Both the position numbers and the translations under genes were made by a program. This document shows positions 9,206-16,191 of a stretch of 17,510 bases of DNA, one piece after another. Each line of letters starts with the position of its first letter. Position 1 is the stretch's first letter. The notes under the pieces were generated by a model, which was not told the DNA's origin, searched no databases, and saw nothing but the letters and a program-made list of their open reading frames with translations. The stretch comes from an uncultured Eubacteriales bacterium (GTDB taxonomy: Bacteria; Bacillota; Clostridia; Oscillospirales; QAMX01): positions 1-17,510 of the forward strand of contig CAJLFQ010000045.1 of assembly GCA_905205975.1 (NCBI GenBank), read 5' to 3'.

Positions 9206-10423
9206 ATGAAATATGCAATCATTCTTTGCGACGGCATGGCCGACCGCCCTGTTGAAGCATTGGGCGGGAAAACCCCGCTGGAAGCAGCGGATACGCCGAA
9301 TATGGCTCGGATCGCCGCGCGCGGCCGTGTCGGTCGGATGCGCACTCTGTATGACGATCTGCCGACCGGCAGTGATGTGGCAAACCTCTCCATCTTGGGC
9401 TATGACCCGCACCAGTATTACACGGGGCGTTCACCGATTGAAGCCTTGGGGCTTGGAATCCCGCTCCATGCGGATGATACGGTTTTTCGGATGAATCTGG
9501 TGACTGTTTCAGGCGATGAGCCGTTTGCCGAAAAAACCATGCTCGATCACAGCGCCGATAAAATCACCACAGAAGAAGCGGAACAGCTGGTTGCTGCGTT
9601 GGCAGACGCGCTTGGCTCGGACGCGATGCGCTTTTATCCGGGCGTCAGCTACCGGCATATTTTTGTGCTTTCTCATGCAGACTATCACGGCACCCTGACG
9701 CCGCCGCATGATATCCTGGGGCAAAAAATCACAGCGTACCTCCCTGCCGGAGAGCGGAGCGCTGAATTCTTGGATATGATGGAAAAGAGCTATGCAATCC
9801 TTTCTGCGCACCCGGTGAACCAAGCGCGTGTCGCCCGTGGGCTTCGGCCAGCCAACTGTCTGTGGCTCTGGGGAAGCGGGAAAAAACCGGCCTATGAGCC
9901 TTTTGCTGAGAAAACCGGTTTGGTCAAAGGACGGATGATTACCGCAGTTCCGCTTCTGGAAGGTCTGGCAGCCGGCATGGGGCTGGAGCACCCGAAAATC
10001 CCCGGTGCAACAGGCGATTATGATACGAACTACGCCGGGAAAGCAGCCTCTGCGATTGATGCTTTGCAAAACGGATACGAGTTCGTTTTTGTGCACATCG
10101 AGGCGCCGGACGAATGCGGACACGATGGTGACGCCGTGCTCAAACAAAAATCCATTGAACAGATTGACCATCAGATTATCGGGCCCGTTTACGACGCATT
10201 GGAAGCACTTGGAGAACCTTATCAGCTATTGATTACGCCCGACCACGCGACGCCGGTATCTGTCCGAACGCATACTTCGGAAATGATTCCGTTCCTGCTT
10301 TGTGACAGCCGCGTTCACACGGCAGGGGCCGTGTTCACAGAGGCAGCCGCCAAGACATCTGATCTCGTGATTGCAGACGGTTATACCCTGCTTGGCCGCA
10401 TGATGCACGATCAGCTTCTTTAG
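9206..10423 (+). CDS. apgM: 2,3-bisphosphoglycerate-independent phosphoglycerate mutase, ApgM type
   Basis: Alkaline-phosphatase superfamily enzyme, 405 residues. By family it interconverts 3- and 2-phosphoglycerate in glycolysis; a bacterial branch of the same family has been proposed as an alternative homoserine kinase, which cannot be separated here. Metal-binding and catalytic marks: D9 in ILCDGMADRP; catalytic Ser56 in TGSDVANLSILGYDP; TGDYDTNYAGK; HIEAPDECGHDGD; and TPDHATP near the C-terminus. Start ATG 9206 is chosen because AGGAAGGA (9189-9196) is 9 nt upstream and the family begins MKYAII; an upstream ATG at 9128 would read through the leader hairpins. The gene is alone on its transcript: a divergent gene lies upstream and a terminator follows. 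No threonine-biosynthesis gene adjoins it, so the mutase reading is favoured, mildly. Confidence 0.9.
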   Translation: MKYAIILCDGMADRPVEALGGKTPLEAADTPNMARIAARGRVGRMRTLYDDLPTGSDVANLSILGYDPHQYYTGRSPIEALGLGIPLHADDTVFRMNLVTVSGDEPFAEKTMLDHSADKITTEEAEQLVAALADALGSDAMRFYPGVSYRHIFVLSHADYHGTLTPPHDILGQKITAYLPAGERSAEFLDMMEKSYAILSAHPVNQARVARGLRPANCLWLWGSGKKPAYEPFAEKTGLVKGRMITAVPLLEGLAAGMGLEHPKIPGATGDYDTNYAGKAASAIDALQNGYEFVFVHIEAPDECGHDGDAVLKQKSIEQIDHQIIGPVYDALEALGEPYQLLITPDHATPVSVRTHTSEMIPFLLCDSRVHTAGAVFTEAAAKTSDLVIADGYTLLGRMMHDQLL

Positions 10424-10447
10424 CCGCTGTGCCCGATTGTATCCAGC

Positions 10448-10484
10448 GCAACGAAATCTGTGAAAACGCAACGAAGTCTATGAA
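10448..10484 (+). repeat. Two tandem imperfect copies of a 17-bp unit
   Basis: GCAACGAAATCTGTGAA (10448-10464) and GCAACGAAGTCTATGAA (10468-10484) differ at two positions with a period of 20 nt. They lie between the mutase stop and its terminator. Possibly a chance duplication; no function is apparent. Confidence 0.5.
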
Positions 10485-10485
10485 G

Positions 10486-10529
10486 AGAGCTTGCCGCCCG
10501 TTATGACGCGCAGCAAGCTCTTTGCTTTT
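10486..10529 (+). terminator. Terminator of the mutase gene
   Basis: Arms AGAGCTTGC (10486-10494) and GCAAGCTCT (10513-10521) are perfectly complementary around an 18-nt loop, followed by TTGCTTTT. It lies about 60 nt after the mutase stop and before the next promoter at 10588. Confidence 0.75.
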
Positions 10530-10587
10530 CATCACGCCGTGATAGATATAGATGCAGGATCTTCTGGCGCATGACCGAAAATGGCTC

Positions 10588-10616
10588 TTTACAGGCGGCA
10601 GCGATTGTGCTATAAT
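10588..10616 (+). promoter_or_regulatory. Promoter of the symporter-paaK-iorAB-paaK operon
   Basis: -35 TTTACA (10588-10593), a 17-nt spacer, and -10 TATAAT (10611-10616). Expected start is near 10623, so the transcript carries a leader of about 265 nt before the symporter. No second promoter of this quality was noticed inside the operon. Confidence 0.8.
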
Positions 10617-10622
10617 AAAGAT

Positions 10623-10851
10623 TGTAGGATTTGCAGTGTATCAACACACTGCAAAAGAGTAGGATGGCAGTTTTTGTTTTTCTTTGTTCGGCGTTGAAAC
10701 GCACAAAAGCCGGATGAGACAAAGCAAAAGGTGTTTTTTGGCAGAACGGGAGGATGGATGTATGATGCGAACGATTTTCGACTTCGGTTTGCGGCTTGTA
10801 TGCTGAGGAAAACCATGTAATTCCTCAGTGATGCTTCCGCACCGTTTTTTT
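10623..10851 (+). promoter_or_regulatory. Attenuator-like leader of the aryl-acid operon
   Basis: Three folded blocks follow the start. First, a 10-bp hairpin, arms 10630-10639 and 10646-10655. Second, a branched element: CTTTGT with ACAAAG outside, CGGC (10689-10692) with GCCG (10709-10712) inside, and GCGT-TGAA-ACGC at the tip. Third, a terminator: CGGT-tt-GCGG (10785-10794) with CCGC-ACCG (10837-10844), an inner 8-bp stem 10803-10810/10821-10828, then seven T (10845-10851). AAGCCG at 10707-10712 can instead pair with CGGCTT at 10792-10797, breaking both block two and the terminator: an antiterminator geometry. The 465-nt gap between genes holds this, the preceding terminator and the promoter. 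Confidence 0.55.
10762..10806 (+). CDS. Possible 14-residue leader peptide with two Phe codons
   Basis: MMRTIFDFGLRLVC, with GGGAGG (10748-10753) 8 nt before ATG 10762. The stop TGA (10804-10806) falls in the first bases of the inner attenuator stem, and the terminator's left arm (10785-10794) lies inside the coding region, directly after the second Phe codon. A competing frame from ATG 10758 (20 residues) shares the RBS at a poorer 4-nt spacing. Only two Phe codons are present, fewer than in classical phe leaders, so this remains a candidate. It is too short for ordinary gene prediction. Confidence 0.35.
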   Translation: MMRTIFDFGLRLVC

Positions 10852-10888
10852 ATAAACAAAAACACAAACCGAAGGAGAATCAGATTAT

Positions 10889-12409
10889 ATGGGGATCAAG
10901 CTGACGCTTTTGATCTTTTTCTGTGCGCTGATGATTGCGATCGGCATTCTGACGCGGCGCAGGACGCATGGCGTGGATGAATTTGTTTTGGGCGGACGTA
11001 CAGTTGGCCCGTGGCTGACGGCTTTTGCATACGGCACAAGTTACTTTTCAGCCGTTGTTTTTATCGGATATGCCGGTCAATTTGGCTGGAAATACGGCAT
11101 CGCCTCAACTTGGATTGGCATAGGCAATGCACTGATCGGTTCGCTGCTGGCATGGGTTGTGCTTGGGCGCAGAACCCGGCTAATGACAAAGCATCTGGCG
11201 GCCTCAACTATGCCGGACTTTTTCGGGAAACGCTTTGACAGCCGAAACCTGAAAATCATCAGTTCGATCATCATTTTTGTTTTCATGATCCCGTATACGG
11301 CTTCTGTTTATACGGGTCTCTCCCGGCTTTTCTCCATGGCCTTTCATATCGACTATGCTTACTGTATGATTGCCATGGCGGTTTTGACGGCTGTTTATGT
11401 CATTCTCGGCGGATATGTTGCAACGGCGGTCAACGATTTTATTCAGGGCATCATCATGCTGCTTGGCATTGTCGCGGTCATTGTTTCGGTCCTTTCCGGA
11501 CAGGGCGGTTTTTCTGCGGCATTGCAATCCCTTTCAGAGGTTACAGCGGACGGCGGCGGATTTACCTCCTGTTTTGGTCCTGCTCCCCTTTCCCTGCTTG
11601 GTGTCGTCATTCTGACTTCACTCGGCACATGGGGGCTGCCGCAGATGGTGCATAAGTTTTATTCGATCCAATCGGAAGACGCCATTCGAAAAGGCACCAT
11701 CATCTCAACGGTATTTGCGTTGATTGTCGCAGGCGGCTCTTATTTTCTGGGCGGCTTCGGCAGATTGTATGCCGATTATGAGGGTGTCATCGTCAACGGC
11801 ACCGTTCGATATGACAACATTATTCCGACGATGCTCTCCGGTCTGCCGGATATCATGATCGGCATTGTGGTCGTTTTGGTGCTCAGCGCGTCTATGTCTA
11901 CGCTGTCCGGACTGGTGCTGACTTCCAGCTCGTCTCTGACGCTGGATTTGATCAGCGGCACGCTTGTCAAGCACATGACCGAACAGAAAAAGGTTCGATG
12001 CATTCGGCTTTTGATTGCCGTATTTGTTTTGATCTCCGTGCTGATTGCACTGGATCCGCCAACGTTTATTGCACAGCTGATGGGGATTTCATGGGGCGCA
12101 CTGGCAGGATCCTTTCTGGCGCCTTTCCTGTACGGGCTTTTCTCGAAAAAGGTCACGCGGGCTGGCGTATGGGCGTCATTTGCAACCGGCGTTGGTATTA
12201 CAACGCTGGCAATGGTTGCCAATTTCTTTGATCTGACGGTTTCTCCAGTTTTGAAATGGGTCTGCAACCCGATCAATGCAGGAGCCATAGCCATGCTGGT
12301 TGGCCTGATAATTGTTCCGTTGGTCAGCATGGTATCCAGCCAATTGCCGAGAGAAATGGTCAACGCCTGCTTTGACGCGTATCAAACGCCCGATAAAATG
12401 TCTCGATGA
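10889..12409 (+). CDS. Sodium:solute symporter (SSS family), candidate aryl-acid transporter
   Basis: Integral membrane symporter of the SSS/SLC5 family, 506 residues, with the N-terminal pattern LGGRTVGPWLTAFAYGTSYFSAVVFIGYAG and about 13 hydrophobic segments; FLGGFGR and LSASMSTLSGLVL are further family-like stretches. By family it couples Na+ (or H+) to uptake of an organic solute such as proline, pantothenate or a carboxylate. It is the first gene of an operon with two phenylacetate-CoA ligases and IorAB, so arylacetate or another aromatic acid is the likely cargo; bacterial phenylacetate permeases of this family are known. That substrate is inferred from context only. AAGGAG (10872-10877) stands 11 nt before ATG 10889, a slightly long spacing. 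Its stop lies 38 nt before the chosen start of the next gene. Expression is probably gated by the upstream attenuator-like leader. Confidence 0.88.
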   Translation: MGIKLTLLIFFCALMIAIGILTRRRTHGVDEFVLGGRTVGPWLTAFAYGTSYFSAVVFIGYAGQFGWKYGIASTWIGIGNALIGSLLAWVVLGRRTRLMTKHLAASTMPDFFGKRFDSRNLKIISSIIIFVFMIPYTASVYTGLSRLFSMAFHIDYAYCMIAMAVLTAVYVILGGYVATAVNDFIQGIIMLLGIVAVIVSVLSGQGGFSAALQSLSEVTADGGGFTSCFGPAPLSLLGVVILTSLGTWGLPQMVHKFYSIQSEDAIRKGTIISTVFALIVAGGSYFLGGFGRLYADYEGVIVNGTVRYDNIIPTMLSGLPDIMIGIVVVLVLSASMSTLSGLVLTSSSSLTLDLISGTLVKHMTEQKKVRCIRLLIAVFVLISVLIALDPPTFIAQLMGISWGALAGSFLAPFLYGLFSKKVTRAGVWASFATGVGITTLAMVANFFDLTVSPVLKWVCNPINAGAIAMLVGLIIVPLVSMVSSQLPREMVNACFDAYQTPDKMSR

Positions 12410-12447
12410 AACAGATCAGCAAGCCGGAAAGAAAGGATTTGAGTACC

Positions 12448-13758
12448 ATGCAGAAAATGTATCAACCAGAAATAGAAACCATGAAGCGTGAAGAGCTGCG
12501 CGCGCTGCAACTTGCCAAACTGCAAAAACAAGTTGAACATGCGTATCGCGATGTTCCGCATTATAAAAAACTGCTGGACGAACGCGGCGTTCGTCCGGAA
12601 CACATTCAAAGCTTATCTGATGTTTCACTGCTGCCGCTAACAACCAAGGAAGATCTGCGTCAAACATACCCATTCGGTATGTTCGGCGTTCCGCAGCGTG
12701 AAGTTGTCCGGATCCATGCATCTTCCGGCACAACCGGCAAGCCGACCGTGGTCGGCTTTACCAAGGCAGACCTCAACGTTTGGAGCGATTGCATTGCCCG
12801 CCTTTGTACCGCTGTCGGCGTGACTGATGAAGACGTCGCTCAAATATCTTTCGGATATGGTCTGTTTACCGGTGCGCTCGGTCTGCATATGGGGCTTGAA
12901 AAGCTGGGGGTTTCGGTCATCCCTATTTCCAGCGGGAATACGGACAAACAGCTGATGCTGATGGAAGATTTCGGCACCACGGTATTGATTGCGACGCCTT
13001 CATACGCCCTCTATCTGAGTGAAATGATTCACGAACGCGGTCTGTCTAACCGCCTGAAACTGCGCATCGGTCTGTTTGGCAGTGAAGGGTGTACGCCGGA
13101 AATGCGGGCACAGATCGAAAAGAACATGAACCTGTTTGCGACCGACAACTACGGGCTCAGCGAATGCGGTGGCCCCGGCATGAGCGGCGAATGCTATCTG
13201 AGAAACGGCCTGCATATCGCGGAAGACCATTTCCTTTGCGAAATCATCGACTCGAAAACGCTGGAACCGAAACACGAAGGCGAACAGGGCGAGCTGGTTG
13301 TCACCTGTCTTTCCAAACAGTGTCTGCCGGTGTTGCGCTACCGAACAAAAGACATCACGTCCATTGATTATTCACCGTGCGCCTGCGGGCGAACCTTTGC
13401 AAGAATGGCCAAAGTGACAGACCGCGCGGACGATATGCTGATTATCAAAGGTGTCAATGTCTTCCCGTCGCAGATTGAAAGCGTGCTCATTGGCATGGAA
13501 GATGTCGGCCCGCATTATCAATTGGTTCTTCGCCGAAAGAATTACATGGACAATCTGGAGGTCAAGGTGGAGCTCATTGACTCTGCTCTCCTGGAACGTT
13601 TTGCAGAACTGGAAGGCCTGCAAAGACGCATCCATGATCGCCTGAAGTCGGTTCTTGGGTTGGAATGCCGTGTCTCGCTGGTGGAACCGGGGACGCTGGA
13701 ACGTTTCCAGGGCAAGGCCAAACGTGTGCTGGATCTGCGAAAAGAACTGGCCGAATAA
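12448..13758 (+). CDS. paaK: Phenylacetate-CoA ligase family enzyme 1 (diverged pocket)
   Basis: Adenylate-forming CoA ligase, 436 residues, the usual PaaK length. The family reaction is arylacetate + ATP + CoA to arylacetyl-CoA + AMP + PPi. Seen: P-loop HASSGTTGKPTVVG (from 90), FGYGLFTGALG, TPSYALYLSE, YGLSE (235-239), RYRTKD, and the C-terminal hinge region RADDMLIIKGVNVFPSQIE with the lysine-bearing GKAKRV tail. Start ATG 12448 has AAAGGA 10 nt upstream and fits the family start ('xYQPEIETM'); the ATG at 12406 overlaps the symporter stop but has no ribosome site. Compared with the second ligase in this operon, it departs at pocket-side motifs (SEGCTPEMR for AEPWTENMR; ECGGPGMSGEC for EVIGPGVAFEC), so its substrate may not be phenylacetate. 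iorA follows after 40 nt. Confidence 0.9.
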   Translation: MQKMYQPEIETMKREELRALQLAKLQKQVEHAYRDVPHYKKLLDERGVRPEHIQSLSDVSLLPLTTKEDLRQTYPFGMFGVPQREVVRIHASSGTTGKPTVVGFTKADLNVWSDCIARLCTAVGVTDEDVAQISFGYGLFTGALGLHMGLEKLGVSVIPISSGNTDKQLMLMEDFGTTVLIATPSYALYLSEMIHERGLSNRLKLRIGLFGSEGCTPEMRAQIEKNMNLFATDNYGLSECGGPGMSGECYLRNGLHIAEDHFLCEIIDSKTLEPKHEGEQGELVVTCLSKQCLPVLRYRTKDITSIDYSPCACGRTFARMAKVTDRADDMLIIKGVNVFPSQIESVLIGMEDVGPHYQLVLRRKNYMDNLEVKVELIDSALLERFAELEGLQRRIHDRLKSVLGLECRVSLVEPGTLERFQGKAKRVLDLRKELAE

Positions 13759-13798
13759 ACTGATTTGAGCTACTTTTCTTTGAGAAAGGAATTTCCAC

Positions 13799-15562
13799 AT
13801 GAACGCATCTGAACAAACGCTGCTGCTCGGCAATGCCGCCGCTGCACGCGGCTTATATGAAGCTGGCTGCTCCTTTGTCTCCAGCTATCCCGGCACACCG
13901 AGTACGGAGATCTCTGAAGAAGCAGCAAAATATGACGAGATTTACGCTGAATGGGCGCCAAATGAAAAGGTGGCGCTGGAAGCAGCATTTGGTGCTTCCT
14001 TGGGCGGCGCACGCAGCTTTGCCGCGATGAAACATGTCGGCATGAACGTTGCGGCGGATCCGCTCTTCACCATGTCATATACCGGCGTCAACGCTGGACT
14101 GGTCGTCGCCGTTGCAGACGATATGGGGATGCATTCCTCGCAGAATGAACAGGATAGCCGGCACTATGCCATTGCTGCTAAAGTTCCGATGCTGGAACCG
14201 GCAGATTCGTCGGAATGCCTCGTTTTTGTCAAAGTGGCTTATGAAATCAGCGAACAGTTTGATACGCCTGTCATGATCCGGCTCACCACACGGATTGCGC
14301 ATTCCCGATCACTGGTCTCTCTGCATGAGCGGGTTGAACCGGAGCGGTGCGCCTATCAAAAGAACCCGCAGAAATATGTCATGATGCCTGCGAATGCCCG
14401 GGGACGTCATGTCTTCGTGGAAAATCGCATGGCTGCAATTGCCGAATATGCTGAAACATCTCCGCTGAATCGCGTCATCCGCGGCAGCAGCAAACTGGGG
14501 ATTGTTGCTTCGGGGATTGCATTCTGCTATGCACGCGAAGCATTTGGCGACGAGGCATCATACCTGAAGCTCGGCATGATCAATCCCCTGCCGGAAAAAA
14601 TGATCCGGGAATTTGCAGCCTCTGTTGACCGTTTGATTGTGATCGAAGAACTGGATGACGTTTTTGAGACGCAGATCCGGAAGATGGGCATTCCGTGTGA
14701 AGGCAAATCGTTGTTCTCCTTCTTGGGTGAATACAGCGCTGAATTGATTCGTCATGCCGTCTGCGGAGAGGAGACAACAGGCTATCAGCTTTCGGAGCCG
14801 ATCCCGGGACGTCCGCCTGTTCTCTGCCCCGGCTGCCCGCATCGCGGCGTTTTCCATGTCCTTTCAAAAATGAAGGTTTTCGTTTCCGGCGATATCGGCT
14901 GTTATACGCTGGGCGCCCTGCCGCCGCTGGCAGCCATCGATACAACCCTCTGCATGGGCGCATCTGTTTCCGGTCTGCATGGTTACGTCAAAGCAGCCGG
15001 TGCTGAAGCGGCAAAGCACAGTGTCGCGGTCATCGGTGACTCGACGTTTATTCATTCCGGCATCACTGGTCTCATTAACATCGTCTACAACCAGAGCAAC
15101 GCGACGGTGCTGATTTTGGACAACTCAATTACGGGCATGACCGGCCATCAGCAGAATCCGTGCACGGGTCTGACCTTGAAGAATACGCCGGCCTATGCCG
15201 TCGACCTGGAAGCGCTTTGCCACTCCGTCGGCGTCCGGCGCGTTTCGGTGGTCGATCCGTTTGACATTGACGGCATTGAATCCGCAGTCAGAACAGAGCT
15301 GGAAGCAGAAGAGCCGAGCGTAATCATTGTTCGCCGTCCTTGCGCGCTTCTGAAATCGGTCAAACATATGCCGCCGCTGGCAATCGATGCGGACAAATGC
15401 CGCAAATGCAAGGCCTGCATGAAGATTGGATGCCCTGCGATTTCGTTTGATCCGTCCAGCGGTGCCAAAATTGACTTTTCGCTTTGCACCGGATGCGGGC
15501 TCTGCGAAAAACTGTGTAAATTTGATGCAATTGGCAGTACGGCCGAAAGGAGAAACGGATGA
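13799..15562 (+). CDS. iorA: Indolepyruvate:ferredoxin oxidoreductase, alpha subunit
   Basis: Catalytic subunit that, with IorB, converts arylpyruvates (indole-, phenyl-, hydroxyphenylpyruvate) + CoA to arylacetyl-CoA + CO2, reducing ferredoxin; reversible. It has 587 residues, near the usual size. The pyrimidine-binding domain carries SSYPGTPSTEI (28-38) and WAPNEKVALEAAFGAS; the TPP/Mg domain carries GDIGCYTLGALPP (from 364), then VIGDSTFIHSG (G413-D414-S415) and LDNSITGMTG; the C-terminal ferredoxin domain carries C534-x2-C537-x2-C540-x4-C545-P and C563-x2-C566-x2-C569-x3-C573, so two [4Fe-4S] clusters (the last site is followed by Lys rather than the usual Pro). AAAGGA lies 8 nt before ATG 13799. 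Its TGA overlaps the iorB ATG, typical of strict stoichiometric coupling. Oxygen-sensitive, cytoplasmic. Confidence 0.97.
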   Translation: MNASEQTLLLGNAAAARGLYEAGCSFVSSYPGTPSTEISEEAAKYDEIYAEWAPNEKVALEAAFGASLGGARSFAAMKHVGMNVAADPLFTMSYTGVNAGLVVAVADDMGMHSSQNEQDSRHYAIAAKVPMLEPADSSECLVFVKVAYEISEQFDTPVMIRLTTRIAHSRSLVSLHERVEPERCAYQKNPQKYVMMPANARGRHVFVENRMAAIAEYAETSPLNRVIRGSSKLGIVASGIAFCYAREAFGDEASYLKLGMINPLPEKMIREFAASVDRLIVIEELDDVFETQIRKMGIPCEGKSLFSFLGEYSAELIRHAVCGEETTGYQLSEPIPGRPPVLCPGCPHRGVFHVLSKMKVFVSGDIGCYTLGALPPLAAIDTTLCMGASVSGLHGYVKAAGAEAAKHSVAVIGDSTFIHSGITGLINIVYNQSNATVLILDNSITGMTGHQQNPCTGLTLKNTPAYAVDLEALCHSVGVRRVSVVDPFDIDGIESAVRTELEAEEPSVIIVRRPCALLKSVKHMPPLAIDADKCRKCKACMKIGCPAISFDPSSGAKIDFSLCTGCGLCEKLCKFDAIGSTAERRNG

Positions 15563-16146
15563 TGAGCAACATACTGATTGTTGGTGTCGGCGGTCAGGGT
15601 TCCCTGCTTGCCAGCCGGATTCTGGGCGCGTTTTATGCCAAACGTGGGCTGGATGTCAAACTCAGTGAAGTACACGGCATGAGCCAGCGCGGCGGCAGTG
15701 TTGTGACGTATGTCCGCGCCGCAGAACGTGTCGATTCGCCGATCATCTCGATTCACGGCGCAGATATGATTCTTTCATTTGAAGCGCTCGAAGCGGCACG
15801 GTATCTGGACTATCTGAAACTTGGCGGAACAATCGTTACCAGCACGCAGGAAATTGACCCGATGCCGGTCATTACCGGTGCTGCAAAATACCCGAAAGAT
15901 ATTCTTTCCAAACTGTCTGACGCAGGCGTTCATGTCGTCAGTTTGGATGCGCTGGCCCTGGCAGTCGAAGCCGGTTCCCCAAAAGCCGCCAACGTCGTGA
16001 TGATCGGTGCGGCATCCAAAGTGCTCGGCGGCACAGAAGAAGAATGGCTCGCGGTACTGGCGGAGTGCGTCCCTCCGAAGTTTTTGGAAATGAACCGGAA
16101 AGCGTTCCTGCTTGGCCGGGCCGCACATATGACCGAATCGCGCTAA
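15559..16146 (+). CDS. iorB: Indolepyruvate:ferredoxin oxidoreductase, beta subunit
   Basis: Small (gamma-domain type) subunit of the IorAB enzyme, 195 residues, the normal length. The N-terminus ILIVGVGGQGSLLASRILG is the conserved glycine-rich start of the 2-oxoacid:acceptor oxidoreductase gamma family, and EVHGMSQRGGSVVTYVR is its second signature. AAAGGAG (15546-15552) serves ATG 15559, which overlaps the iorA stop by 4 nt; a second ATG at 15562 is possible. The second ligase gene starts 45 nt downstream. No cofactor-binding cysteines are present, as expected, because the clusters are in IorA. Confidence 0.96.
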   Translation: MMSNILIVGVGGQGSLLASRILGAFYAKRGLDVKLSEVHGMSQRGGSVVTYVRAAERVDSPIISIHGADMILSFEALEAARYLDYLKLGGTIVTSTQEIDPMPVITGAAKYPKDILSKLSDAGVHVVSLDALALAVEAGSPKAANVVMIGAASKVLGGTEEEWLAVLAECVPPKFLEMNRKAFLLGRAAHMTESR

Positions 16147-16191
16147 CCCGCAGCAACAAAAGACGGAAGAAACCGAAAGGAAGATATCGTT

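Noticed and set aside
9063..9209. Upstream ORF of 48 codons ending in an ATGA overlap with the mutase start
   Set aside because: No convincing RBS, Arg/Ala-rich product generated by the GC-rich hairpins, and no regulatory codon run; the overlap is probably chance.
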